Origin: [Clostridium] symbiosum
GTDB lineage: Bacteria > Bacillota > Clostridia > Lachnospirales > Lachnospiraceae
DNA length: 32,493 nucleotides
Direction of reading: 5' to 3'
Assembly: GCA_021769625.1 (NCBI GenBank)
Contig: JAETSN010000049.1
Location: 1 to 32,493, forward strand
Below are positions 7,281-15,159 of the stretch, piece by piece. The notes beneath the pieces were generated by a model. That model searched no databases, was not told where the DNA came from, and was given only the letters and a program-made list of their open reading frames with translations. Numbering within the stretch: the stretch's first letter is position 1; every line of letters begins with the position of its first letter. A program made the translations under genes and the position numbers.

Positions 7281-8504
7281 ATGAAATTAAAAACAAGACT
7301 GTTAATTGCATTTCTGATCATGATATTTGTTCCGCTGACATTGACAGCCGTAGCTTTCTGGAGCATCGGAACAGTGGTCAAAAGACAGGGGATACAGTTC
7401 CCGGTGGATAATGAAGCATACATCTACTTCAAAGATCTGATCGAACCGAATTTTTTCCTGTCGATGTCCGTGGCGATCGCGGTCATTCTGGTATTTACTG
7501 CGCTGGTGCTGAGTCTATGGATCTATTCGAGTGTATTCAACCCGGTACAGGAACTGAATATCGCGATGAAAAATATAGCGGAGGGGAATCTGGATTATCA
7601 GGTACCGACGCCGGAGCACAGACAAAAGGGCGAGATGGCGGAGCTGGCGATCAACTATGAAGATATGCGTCTGCGCCTCAAAGAATCTACAGAAGAAAAA
7701 CTGCAGCGTGAGAACCAGAACAAGGAGCTGATCTCCAATATTTCCCACGATCTGAAGACCCCCATTACCGCGATCAAAGGCTATGTGGAAGGCATCATGG
7801 ACGGTATCGCCAACACACCGGAAAAGATGGATAAATATATTCGGACGATCTATAATAAAGCCAACGATATGGACCGCCTGATCAACGAATTATCACTTTA
7901 TTCGGGAATTGATTCCAACCGGATCCCCTATAATTTTCATAGGCTGAACGTAGCGGATTATTTTCAGGATTGTCTGGAGGAAGTGGGGCTTGATCTGGAG
8001 TCGGAGGATATTGAACTGAGTTATTCCAATCTGGTGTCGCCGGAGACGATAGTGATCGCGGACCCGGAACAGCTGAAACGCGTGATCAATAATATCATCA
8101 ACAACAGTGTAAAATATCAGGACAAAAAACCGGGGATGATCGATATCCGCATTCTGGATGAGATAGATTCGATCCGTATTGAGATAGAGGACAACGGAAG
8201 AGGCATCGCGCAGAGAGATCTGCCGAAAATATTTGAACGTTTCTACAGGACGGACGCCTCCCGGAACTCCACAAAGGGCGGCAGCGGCATCGGGCTTTCC
8301 ATTGTGAAAAAGATCGTGGAGGACCACGGTGGGTATATCTGGGCTACCAGCAAAGAGGGCGAAGGAACCTGTATGCATATCGTGCTGAGAAAATACGAAG
8401 AGGTAAAACAGGAGACGAAAGGCTTCGATGTGGACGGAGATGCGCCGGAAAACGGACGAAAAAGGGGACAGATGAAAAAAGAAGAAAACGAAAAGATGAA
8501 GTGA
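7281..8504 (+). CDS. Membrane sensor histidine kinase with HAMP domain
   Basis: A two-component sensor kinase of 407 aa. Two membrane helices (about 7-29 and 58-81) flank a very short extracellular loop of about 30 residues. A HAMP segment follows (about 82-136), then a HisKA domain with ISNISHDLKTPITAI (phospho-acceptor His156), and an HATPase domain with N box NNIINNSVKY, G1 box EDNGRGI, F box KIFERFYR and G2 box GGSGIGLSI. The tail after residue 380 is charged and low in complexity. The small outer loop suggests sensing within or near the membrane. The partner response regulator begins 29 bases downstream. The signal is not evident from sequence. Confidence 0.92.
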   Translation: MKLKTRLLIAFLIMIFVPLTLTAVAFWSIGTVVKRQGIQFPVDNEAYIYFKDLIEPNFFLSMSVAIAVILVFTALVLSLWIYSSVFNPVQELNIAMKNIAEGNLDYQVPTPEHRQKGEMAELAINYEDMRLRLKESTEEKLQRENQNKELISNISHDLKTPITAIKGYVEGIMDGIANTPEKMDKYIRTIYNKANDMDRLINELSLYSGIDSNRIPYNFHRLNVADYFQDCLEEVGLDLESEDIELSYSNLVSPETIVIADPEQLKRVINNIINNSVKYQDKKPGMIDIRILDEIDSIRIEIEDNGRGIAQRDLPKIFERFYRTDASRNSTKGGSGIGLSIVKKIVEDHGGYIWATSKEGEGTCMHIVLRKYEEVKQETKGFDVDGDAPENGRKRGQMKKEENEKMK

Positions 8505-8533
8505 TAAAATTTTTAGAAAGGCGGGGAATTGCT

Positions 8534-9223
8534 ATGAGCAGAATATTGATCATTGAAGATGAAGAAGCGATTGCTGATCTCGAAAAGGATTATCTTGAAC
8601 TGAGTGATTTTCAGGTGCGCATTGAAAACAGCGGCGATACCGGACTGACGGCGGCACTGGCTGAAGACTTTGATCTTGTTATACTTGATCTGATGCTTCC
8701 CGGCATGGATGGTTTTGATGTATGTAAAAAGATTCGCGAGAAGAAAAACATCCCTATTTTAATGGTATCGGCCAAAAAGGATGACATCGACAAGATACGG
8801 GGGCTTGGGTTGGGGGCGGATGATTATATGACAAAACCGTTCAGTCCCAGTGAACTGGTTGCCCGTGTGAAAGCCCATATGGCACGCTATGACAGGCTGG
8901 TGGGTTCCGCGCAGAAGAGCAATGATATCGTGGAGATCCGGGGAATCAAAATAGATAAAACTGCCCGCAGAGTATGGATAGACGGGGAAGAGAAAACGTT
9001 CACCACAAAAGAATTTGACCTGCTCACCTTCCTTGCGGAAAATCCGAACCATGTATATACAAAGGAAGAACTGTTCCGCGAGATCTGGGATATGGACTCC
9101 ATCGGGGATATCGCCACGGTGACGGTGCATATTAAGAAGATCCGGGAGAAGATAGAGTTTGATACCTCAAAACCGCAGTATATCGAGACGATCTGGGGGG
9201 TTGGGTATCGGTTTAAAGTATAA
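8534..9223 (+). CDS. OmpR/PhoB-family response regulator
   Basis: A DNA-binding response regulator of 229 aa. The receiver domain (1-115) has the acidic pocket IIEDEE, phospho-acceptor Asp52 in LVILDLMLPGMDG, the Ser of MVSAKKDD and Lys of MTKPFSP. The C-terminal winged helix (about 130-229) includes TTKEFDLLTFLAENPN, VTVHIKKIREKI and the terminal WGVGYRF. An upstream in-frame GTG at 8501 overlaps the kinase stop, but AAAGGCGGGG precedes ATG 8534 and that start gives a normal N-terminus. It is the partner of the kinase directly upstream. The downstream convergent gap holds a hairpin repeat (9248-9384). Confidence 0.94.
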   Translation: MSRILIIEDEEAIADLEKDYLELSDFQVRIENSGDTGLTAALAEDFDLVILDLMLPGMDGFDVCKKIREKKNIPILMVSAKKDDIDKIRGLGLGADDYMTKPFSPSELVARVKAHMARYDRLVGSAQKSNDIVEIRGIKIDKTARRVWIDGEEKTFTTKEFDLLTFLAENPNHVYTKEELFREIWDMDSIGDIATVTVHIKKIREKIEFDTSKPQYIETIWGVGYRFKV

Positions 9224-9247
9224 AGATATCAGTTAGCACCTTAACCA

Positions 9248-9384
9248 GCCATGAGAATCATAAAATCCTCAAGGAGTGCCCTTGAAAAACGCCGGCACTT
9301 AGCGAGGTTCCTTACGAGCTTAGTACCGTTGCGTTTTTCACGGAGCGCAAGCGTGCCGACGGAGGATTTTATGATTCTTATGGC
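9248..9384 (+). repeat. Intergenic hairpin repeat, copy 1 (20-bp arms around a 97-nt core)
   Basis: Arms 9248-9267 and 9365-9384 are complementary over 20 bp with a single G-T pair. CTC at the start and GAG at the end of the core extend the stem. The core (9268-9364) contains its own hairpin closed by AAAAACGC and GCGTTTTT. The core is about four-fifths identical by eye to the reverse complement of 32171-32268, while the arm sequences of the two copies are unrelated. It lies between two convergent genes, where a long hairpin could act as a two-way transcript end. Confidence 0.8.
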
Positions 9385-9422
9385 GTCCGGCTATAATACA
9401 CCTCATTTATTCACGCCATATT

Positions 9423-10286
9423 TTAATCATTCGGCTTCTGATAGAACCGTCCGGTAAGCTGCTGTGTGTTCATCGTATTGATAAAAGCGCCCGGATCGAT
9501 CTGCCGGATCTTTTTGGTGATCGTCTTGATCTCATCCCTTCCCACGACGGAGTAGAGCATATTGCATTCATGCTTTCTGTAGCATCCGATTCCCTTAAAA
9601 AGCGTGGCATCATGGTTTGTATTTTCCCGGATCTGCTCATAGATCTCATCCGGTTTGGTGGTGATGATGAGCAGCGTCTGCTTCTGGTAACGCTTGTACA
9701 GGGAATGCAGGACCTGTGTGGAAGTAAACTGGAATATGATGGAATACAGCGCCTCATTCCAGCCGAACAGATAACCTGCGATCAAAAGAATAATACAGTT
9801 ACCTACAAAAATGTAATTCCATGTCTCAATACCGTACTTTTCCGAGAAAAAGATGGCGATAAAATCCGTACCGCCGCTGGTGGCGCCTGCATACAGGCAG
9901 AGGGAAATGGCACAGGCGTTTAGTATGCCGCCGAATACACTGACAAGCAGCGTATCATTTGTCACCTGAAAACCGGATAAGATATCGGTAAAAATACCGG
10001 TCAGAACGATCATCAGGCAGGAATATCCGGTAAATTTTTTCCCGATATATTTGAAACTGATCAGAACCGGTACGGCATTTAAAGAAAAATTGATCAGGGA
10101 ATAGGAAATATCGATATCCCAGAATCGTCTCGCGATCTGCTGGATCAGCAGTGTGAGACCGTTAAAACCACCGGGCAGAAGATCGCCTGCCCGCACAAAG
10201 CTTTTAATGTTCATAGCCATCAAAAAGGCGGCGGCAACGATCAGCGCCGTTCTTTTTGCATCATCCAAAACAGTGTTCTTTTTCAT
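9423..10286 (-). CDS. YitT family membrane protein (DUF161 + DUF2179)
   Basis: An integral membrane protein of 287 aa, function unknown in the family. The N-terminal two-thirds carries about five or six helices with the family pattern SFVRAGDLLPGGFNGLTLL and YAGATSGGTDFIAIF. The C-terminal DUF2179 domain (about 205-280) is soluble and includes LLIITTKPDEI and HDATLFKGIGCY. Length and domain order are typical. The start ATG 10286 is preceded by AAAGG. It begins 31 bases after the stop of the mutarotase-like gene and is probably transcribed with it from the promoter at 10990-11018. Confidence 0.92.
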   Translation of the reverse strand: MKKNTVLDDAKRTALIVAAAFLMAMNIKSFVRAGDLLPGGFNGLTLLIQQIARRFWDIDISYSLINFSLNAVPVLISFKYIGKKFTGYSCLMIVLTGIFTDILSGFQVTNDTLLVSVFGGILNACAISLCLYAGATSGGTDFIAIFFSEKYGIETWNYIFVGNCIILLIAGYLFGWNEALYSIIFQFTSTQVLHSLYKRYQKQTLLIITTKPDEIYEQIRENTNHDATLFKGIGCYRKHECNMLYSVVGRDEIKTITKKIRQIDPGAFINTMNTQQLTGRFYQKPND

Positions 10287-10317
10287 AATTGCAGTTTATG
10301 CCTTTCTGATATCTTGC

Positions 10318-10971
10318 CTATCTGCCTGCATGCCATGCCAGACGCACACTGGCGGGATGATAAGTTTCCGTGAGCCAGTCCACATCGTTTGTGATCCAGT
10401 CCATGATCTCAAGCTGTCTGGTCTCCCAGGCAACGGTTGCCATATGGGCCTTCGGTGTCTCTTCTGCTTCCATCGTAGTGTCGATCTCGTCATAGCCGAA
10501 GATGTATCCGCCTGCGCTCCAGATGCTGAAATTACTGTCCGGACCGGGATCGGGAATGCCGCCTCTCTCCGCGACGAGGACATCATGGCGGGCTTTATAT
10601 TCTTCCTCACAGCCGGGTTTTAACTTCGTCATGAACATTCTGTGGCGGATCAGTTCTTTATTCTCCCGCACTATACCGAAATTATGATACATAAGGCGCA
10701 TATTCTGCCCGGGAGTTGAGATCCATGTGATAGTGTGTTCCATCTGTGCGATCAAAGAGCCGATCTGTTCCTGCGCAAGTGTGTACAGATCCATTTCCCC
10801 TTCCGTCTCACAGTAGCCGAAGATCAGGGAAGCGCAGTTCCAGAGACTGAAATTCCGGACTTCGTTTTTGTCCAGAAATGTGGTAAGTTCCGGCCAGATC
10901 TCACCGAGTTTTTTTCGGTAAAGGTTCATCTGTCCTTTTTTTACTTCCATAGCAAAAGCATGACGTTCCAT
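10318..10971 (-). CDS. Tandem-domain L-rhamnose-mutarotase-like protein
   Basis: A cytosolic protein of 217 aa built of two copies of the RhaM/YiiL fold (about 1-103 and 108-217). RhaM interconverts the alpha and beta anomers of L-rhamnose and is normally about 104 aa. Domain 1 matches RhaM through IWPEL at 25-29 but has Leu22 where the E. coli enzyme has catalytic His22, while Tyr18 is kept. Domain 2 keeps both (Tyr125 and His129 in EYKARHD). So only the second half looks catalytically competent, and the first may have become structural or regulatory. GGAGG precedes ATG 10971. No other rhamnose genes are in the window, so the true substrate is open. It heads a two-gene unit with YitT. Confidence 0.75.
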   Translation of the reverse strand: MERHAFAMEVKKGQMNLYRKKLGEIWPELTTFLDKNEVRNFSLWNCASLIFGYCETEGEMDLYTLAQEQIGSLIAQMEHTITWISTPGQNMRLMYHNFGIVRENKELIRHRMFMTKLKPGCEEEYKARHDVLVAERGGIPDPGPDSNFSIWSAGGYIFGYDEIDTTMEAEETPKAHMATVAWETRQLEIMDWITNDVDWLTETYHPASVRLAWHAGR

Positions 10972-10989
10972 AAAGATTCCTCCAATAGT

Positions 10990-11018
10990 ATAATATAGTT
11001 TTGTTTATTGTAACACAA
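10990..11018 (-). promoter_or_regulatory. Promoter of the mutarotase-like/yitT unit
   Basis: Minus strand TTGTGT (complement of 11013-11018), a 17-base spacer and TATTAT (complement of 10990-10995), just upstream of the GGAGG of the 10971 start. Confidence 0.5.
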
Positions 11019-11035
11019 AAGAATTCTGATATAAT
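11008..11035 (+). promoter_or_regulatory. Divergent promoter for rluA-like/O-antigen-ligase-like genes
   Basis: TTGTAA (11008-11013), a 16-base spacer ending in TGA, then TATAAT (11030-11035), giving an extended -10. Its -35 box touches the -35 box of the minus-strand promoter, so the two probably compete. A leader of about 180 nt follows before the first gene. It holds no convincing coding sequence. Confidence 0.6.
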
Positions 11036-11229
11036 AAATAAAATTGAAAAAACTGAAAGAAATATTTTAAATATGATATATGGAAAAAGCTCGCAGTTTT
11101 ACAGGTCTTGTAGAGGAGGATATTTTTTGATAACATGGTATCAAAGCGGAAAGGCTATGTTTTTGACGAAATATTCTGCTCGTGGGAAATAAAGATATAT
11201 AAAATAAATGAAGCTGAAAGGTGAAAAAT

Positions 11230-11910
11230 TTGAGAGAAGATATCACGATTATTTATGAAGATAAAGACATTCTCGTCTGCAGAAAGCCTGCGGGCCTGCC
11301 GACACAGAGCGCGAGAGTATCTGCGCCGGATCTTGTCAGCGAGTTAAAAAACTATCTGGCAGAGAAAAATGAGAACTATCTGGCGGTGATCCACAGGCTG
11401 GATCAGCCCGTGGAGGGATTACTGGTTTTTGCAAAAAACAAGGAGGCGGCAAAAAATCTGAGCGGGCAGTTAAAACAGGGTGAGTTCGGAAAGGTTTATT
11501 ACGCGGTAGCCTTCAATCAGCCCCATGTGCAGGAAGGGATACTGGAAGATTATATGATAAAAGACGGCGCCCGTGCAAAGATCGTTCCGGCAGATACGCC
11601 GGGGGCAAAAAAGGCGGTGCTCCACTATAGGCTGATCGCCGTAAAACAGGGGAGGGTGCTTTATGAGGTTCGGCTGGAGACGGGAAGATTTCACCAGATC
11701 CGGGCGCAGATGGCGCATGCGGGAATGCCGATCCTGGGGGATAAAAAGTATGCGGATCCTTCGATCGTCATTTATTCGGAAGCGCACAGCATTAAGAATG
11801 TGGCGCTCTGCGCTTTTAAGCTGAAGCTGGTGCATCCAGGGACCGGTGAGGAGATGCTCTTTGTGAGTAAACCTGCGGGGGAGATTTTTAAGAGTTTTAA
11901 AAAGGAGTAA
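11230..11910 (+). CDS. RluA-family pseudouridine synthase
   Basis: An RNA-modifying enzyme of 226 aa converting uridine to pseudouridine, probably in 23S rRNA or tRNA. It has the family signature IHRLDQPVEGLLVFAKN with catalytic Asp, preceded by the fold start IIYEDKDILVCRKPAGLPTQ and followed by ETGRFHQIRAQMAHAGMPILGDKKY. It lacks the N-terminal S4 domain of RluC and RluD, like the short RluA/YjbO-type enzymes. GTG 11221 is an alternative start, but AAAGGTGA is correctly spaced for TTG 11230. The next gene begins 6 bases after its stop, so the two are co-transcribed. Confidence 0.9.
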   Translation: MREDITIIYEDKDILVCRKPAGLPTQSARVSAPDLVSELKNYLAEKNENYLAVIHRLDQPVEGLLVFAKNKEAAKNLSGQLKQGEFGKVYYAVAFNQPHVQEGILEDYMIKDGARAKIVPADTPGAKKAVLHYRLIAVKQGRVLYEVRLETGRFHQIRAQMAHAGMPILGDKKYADPSIVIYSEAHSIKNVALCAFKLKLVHPGTGEEMLFVSKPAGEIFKSFKKE

Positions 11911-11916
11911 GAACGA

Positions 11917-13779
11917 ATGGAAGCGGATCTGACGGAAAAGAGGGGAGATGTGACAGGGAAGAAAAGACAGCCGGATGTGAAAAGAGGTGCACGGTTTATC
12001 TGCAGTGCGGGCGTCTATGTGTTTCTTTTTTTCCTTGTCGGCGTCTATTCTTTCTATGCGCCGGAGGGTTATATCCAGATCGCGACAAACAAATATCTGT
12101 TTTTCAGAAAGCTTTGCCTTGCGACGGCGGCGGTCATGACGCCTTTTGTCCTATTGTATTATATATTGCCGTCAAGAGGGAAACGATGGGAAGATACAGC
12201 GGAAAAAGTTTCCATGACGGATCTGTTTATGTTTCTCTATCTGTGCCTCAATGTGATCACTTTCTATTTTACGGAATATCGGGAGGAGGCATTGTGGGGG
12301 ACGGACGGCTGGTATATGGGATTTGCCATGCAGCTCTTTTTCATAGGGATCTATTTTTTTATATCCCGGTTTTATGACGGAAGGTTTGCCGTATTGCCCC
12401 TTTTGCTGGCAGCGTCATTTCTGGTTTTTCTGTGGGGGATCTTGAACCGGTTTTCCATTTATCCGATAGATATGCAGTATGAGCATGAGCAGTTTATTTC
12501 CAGTATGGGAAATATCAACTGGTTCTGCGGCTTCTGGTCGGTATTTTTTGTGACGGGAGTGGTATTGTATGTGATCACAGAGAGGCGGTGGGTGCGTATC
12601 TTATCGGGAATCTACAGCATACTGGCGCTGGGGCTGGCTGCGGTGGAGGGGAGCGATTCCGCCTTTCTTTCGATGGGAGCCGTATTTTTCTTTTTGTTTC
12701 TTTTGGCGTTTCAGAAGACGGTTTATATGGAAAGGCTGCTTGAGCTGGGGATTTTTTACTGTGCGGCGTGTCAGGTGATGCGCGTCATTGTAAAGCTGGA
12801 CCGGGAGAGCCTCACGATGGATACCTCCACGATGTGGATGATGCTGGGGAACCTGACGCTGGCGGTGCTGATCGTATTATGTATTCTGCGGTTCCTTCTT
12901 GAGAAGGCGGATATAAAATTTAAAAAGTATACTTTTTGTAACAAAGAAGAATTACAGAAAAAGGTGTCAAAAGAAAAACCGGAAGAGATAAGACGCTCGG
13001 CCAAAAGACCAGAAGAGACGGGACGTTCAGAAAAAATGTCGAAAGAAACGGGATTATCAGATAAGGGAGCGGAAAAGATAAAGCAGCCGGAAAAAGAATT
13101 GATCCGGGAGTGGATATGGCTGAAATATGCGGTGGTAGGAATGACAGTGGCAGGCGTGGTTGTATTTCTGGCACTCCTTATCATCAACACAAGATCACCG
13201 GGCATTCTGGGGCCTTTATCCAGACATTCCATATTTTTATTTGACGGGCATTGGGGGAGCGCCCGGGGCGCCACATGGCGGGACGGGCTTGCGATCTATC
13301 AGTCCTTTTCCTGGAGGGAGAGGCTTTTCGGCGTCGGGCAGGACTGCTTTGCCGTTTACGGCTACAGCCTGCCGGAACTATCGGCGAGGCTGACGGAGGA
13401 GTGGCCAAACTCGCGGCTGACAAATGCGCACAACGAATGTCTTACGCATCTGGTGAATGTGGGGATTTTCGGGATGCTTGCTTTTATCGGCATTTTCGCG
13501 AGCAGTTTTAAGAGGCTTTTGGAGAAGGCGAAAGCGGAGCCGCTTTGCTATGTGTTTGCGGCAAGCCTGCTGTCCTATTTTATACATAATCAGTTCAGTT
13601 TTGCGCAGGTGCTGAATGTGCCGTATATTTATATGATGCTGGGACTGGGGGAGAGCCTGATGCGGAGGACGGACGCTGTCGGCGGGTCGGAAGGAAAGTC
13701 AAATTATGAGGGGAGCCTGCCTGGCAGAACGTGGAGAAGATATGACATAGGAGGCAGAGACACAAGTGTCGGGTGGTAA
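11917..13779 (+). CDS. O-antigen-ligase-like (Wzy_C) polytopic membrane protein
   Basis: A membrane protein of 620 aa with about 12 predicted helices. It resembles the O-antigen ligase/Wzy superfamily, which transfers or polymerises lipid-linked glycans at the outer face of the membrane. The diagnostic stretch is TNAHNECLTHLVNVGIFGML at about 505-525, as in the large-loop Wzy_C motif with His-Asn-Glu. A charged Lys/Glu-rich linker (about 345-397), with loosely repeated units such as RPEETGRSEK and SKETGLSDKG, interrupts the helices. AAGGAG precedes the start. No other glycan genes are adjacent, so the glycan is unknown. The ligase versus polymerase assignment is open. Confidence 0.8.
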   Translation: MEADLTEKRGDVTGKKRQPDVKRGARFICSAGVYVFLFFLVGVYSFYAPEGYIQIATNKYLFFRKLCLATAAVMTPFVLLYYILPSRGKRWEDTAEKVSMTDLFMFLYLCLNVITFYFTEYREEALWGTDGWYMGFAMQLFFIGIYFFISRFYDGRFAVLPLLLAASFLVFLWGILNRFSIYPIDMQYEHEQFISSMGNINWFCGFWSVFFVTGVVLYVITERRWVRILSGIYSILALGLAAVEGSDSAFLSMGAVFFFLFLLAFQKTVYMERLLELGIFYCAACQVMRVIVKLDRESLTMDTSTMWMMLGNLTLAVLIVLCILRFLLEKADIKFKKYTFCNKEELQKKVSKEKPEEIRRSAKRPEETGRSEKMSKETGLSDKGAEKIKQPEKELIREWIWLKYAVVGMTVAGVVVFLALLIINTRSPGILGPLSRHSIFLFDGHWGSARGATWRDGLAIYQSFSWRERLFGVGQDCFAVYGYSLPELSARLTEEWPNSRLTNAHNECLTHLVNVGIFGMLAFIGIFASSFKRLLEKAKAEPLCYVFAASLLSYFIHNQFSFAQVLNVPYIYMMLGLGESLMRRTDAVGGSEGKSNYEGSLPGRTWRRYDIGGRDTSVGW

Positions 13780-13885
13780 AAGAGTAGAGGAAGTAAAAGA
13801 GTTTTATTTCCGGCTATAAATGTGGTAATAATGCACAAAAAAACGAATAAAAAAATAGTAAAAAGGTAGAATAAGCATAAAAGAC

Positions 13886-13915
13886 TTGACAGTGACATGA
13901 ATAATAGTCTATACT
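13886..13915 (+). promoter_or_regulatory. Promoter of the PTS/dehydrogenase operon leader
   Basis: A perfect TTGACA (13886-13891), an 18-base spacer and TATACT (13910-13915). Transcription would start at about 13922, some 310 bases before the first gene. A second TATACT lies at 13921-13926 without a matched -35. The upstream part of the gap (13780-13885) is A-rich and shows no gene. Confidence 0.75.
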
Positions 13916-13921
13916 TCCACT

Positions 13922-14040
13922 ATACTTAAAAACAGTTAAACTACATACGGTTTGCGCTGACGGACCATTTTGAAAACAAGTATGTTTCGCAAAATGGAGC
14001 CAGTATTCATCAATTATTTGGTAGAATACTGGCTTTTTTT
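13922..14040 (+). ncRNA. Leader attenuator or short terminated RNA
   Basis: Between the promoter and a strong terminator lies about 118 nt of RNA. A hairpin at 13965-13997 pairs CCATTTTG with CAAAATGG, with an inner AAAC/GTTT stem. Upstream CTG (13957-13959) could pair with CAG inside the terminator arm (14001-14003), so an extended form of this hairpin would compete with termination. This fits an attenuator deciding read-through into the PTS genes, or a free-standing small RNA. No known riboswitch class was recognised. Confidence 0.5.
13998..14040 (+). terminator. Rho-independent terminator inside the PTS operon leader
   Basis: Perfect 11-bp arms (13998-14008 and 14024-14034) enclose a 15-base loop and are followed by seven T (14034-14040). 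It sits after the promoter and before the coding genes, the position of a regulated terminator. Confidence 0.88.
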
Positions 14041-14056
14041 ATGCTCGATCGTACTG

Positions 14057-14191
14057 ATCCGTGCAGAGGGAAGTGTGTAAAGAACTTCTAAGCGGTCAAA
14101 GGACACCCGCTAAGAAGTTCTAAGTTACACACTGAAGAATGCCAGGAGCAGGCATTCTTCTCACGGATTGTTTGTGCCGCCGATAGCGGCA
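14057..14191 (+). ncRNA. Structured leader element, three-way-junction-like, before PTS IIA
   Basis: An outer stem of 7 bp (14057-14063 with 14162-14168) closes two hairpins. The first is a long stem: 9 bp 14072-14080/14125-14133, 8 bp 14082-14089/14113-14120, and 5 bp 14091-14095/14107-14111. The second is a perfect 10-bp stem, 14134-14143/14151-14160. The second hairpin begins on the base after the first ends. A further 6-bp hairpin (14175-14180/14186-14191) follows, 44 bases before the IIA start. There is no ORF with a credible ribosome site. It could be a cis-regulatory RNA or a folded repeat element. Confidence 0.6.
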
Positions 14192-14234
14192 TGGCGGGAA
14201 GTTTGTAGTAAAACTGGGAAATGAGGAGAAGGGT

Positions 14235-14642
14235 ATGTTTGATGTGATTGTAGTTTCCCACGGAGACTTATCGAAAGCTATAGTGGAGACGGCACAGATG
14301 ATCGTAGGGGGACAGGAGGCAGTGGAAACTTTCGGATTGTATCCGGGGGACAGCGTGGATTTATTTCGGGAGCGGGTCACCGAGGCCATCAGGGAGCATC
14401 TTGTACACAGTGATGTGATGGTGGTGACGGATATGCAGTCTGGCAGTCCGTTCAATGTGGCAGTGAGCGCTATGGAAGAGCACAGGTTTCGGCATTTTAC
14501 CGGTATGAATCTGCCGATGCTTCTGGAGATTTTTTCAAGCCGCCCCTTCTTGTCACTGGAGGAGGTGAGCGAAGAACTGGTCGGCAAAACGACGGAAACC
14601 ATTTTAGATGTAAATAAATTTTTGGAGGAAATGGAAATTTAA
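14235..14642 (+). CDS. PTS mannose/fructose/sorbose family IIA component
   Basis: A cytosolic phosphocarrier of 135 aa. It accepts phosphate from HPr on His9 in VVSHGDLSKAIVE and passes it to IIB. Full length for a stand-alone mannose-family IIA, with the typical DMQSGSPFNVA segment. The start ATG 14235 follows GGAGAAGGG. It is the first gene after the structured leader, and the IIB gene starts about 20 bases later. This heads a complete IIA-IIB-IIC-IID set. Confidence 0.94.
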   Translation: MFDVIVVSHGDLSKAIVETAQMIVGGQEAVETFGLYPGDSVDLFRERVTEAIREHLVHSDVMVVTDMQSGSPFNVAVSAMEEHRFRHFTGMNLPMLLEIFSSRPFLSLEEVSEELVGKTTETILDVNKFLEEMEI

Positions 14643-14662
14643 TAAGAGAGGGGGTGATGGCG

Positions 14663-15139
14663 ATGAAAAACATGGTTTTGATCCGGATCGACGACCGTCT
14701 GATTCATGGGCAGGTCGTGACGCAGTGGATCAAAGACACCAATGGCAACAGAATACTGATAGTGGATAATGAACTGGTAGGTAACCGGATGATGCAGCGT
14801 ATCCTGAAAGCGGCGGCGCCGCCCGGCATCAAAGTGGAAGTCCTGACGGTGGACGATGCGGTGGCGGAATGTAAGAAAGATGCGGTTCCGGGAGAGAACA
14901 TCGTAATTCTGGTGAAATATCCGGAGGTGCTGGAGAAAATGCTGGATGCCGGTGTTTCGATGAAAAAAATTGTGTTGGGTGGAATGGGACTGACGGCAAA
15001 CCGGAAGAAATTCAACAAAAATGTGGCGGCGTCAGAGGAAGAGGTTGCCTGTATGAAACGGATCGTGTCAAAAGGGGTTACGATGGAATTTCAATTAGTT
15101 CCGGCGGAAAGAGCAGTCAACGTGGAAAAACTATTTTAG
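14663..15139 (+). CDS. PTS mannose/fructose/sorbose family IIB component
   Basis: A cytosolic IIB of 158 aa that transfers phosphate to the incoming sugar. The active-site His15 lies in the family hallmark RIDDRLIHGQVVTQW. Other conserved stretches are ILIVDNELVGNRMMQRILKAAAPPG and a C-terminal EFQLVPAE. In-frame GTG 14654 and ATG 14657 exist, but AGGGGGTG is correctly placed for ATG 14663, which also puts the motif at its usual distance from the N-terminus. It lies between IIA and IIC in the operon. Confidence 0.94.
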   Translation: MKNMVLIRIDDRLIHGQVVTQWIKDTNGNRILIVDNELVGNRMMQRILKAAAPPGIKVEVLTVDDAVAECKKDAVPGENIVILVKYPEVLEKMLDAGVSMKKIVLGGMGLTANRKKFNKNVAASEEEVACMKRIVSKGVTMEFQLVPAERAVNVEKLF

Positions 15140-15159
15140 AAAAACAGGAGGGAAAGATT

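Noticed and set aside
11001-11192. A 63-residue ORF in the leader of the RluA-like gene
   Set aside because: Begins inside the promoter, has no ribosome site and shows no recognisable pattern. A shorter TTG start at 11127 after GAGGAGG gives only about 20 residues.
14120-14602. Minus-strand ORF opposite the leader and PTS IIA
   Set aside because: Overlaps a clear IIA gene, is Ser/Thr-rich as expected of an antisense shadow, and lacks a ribosome site.
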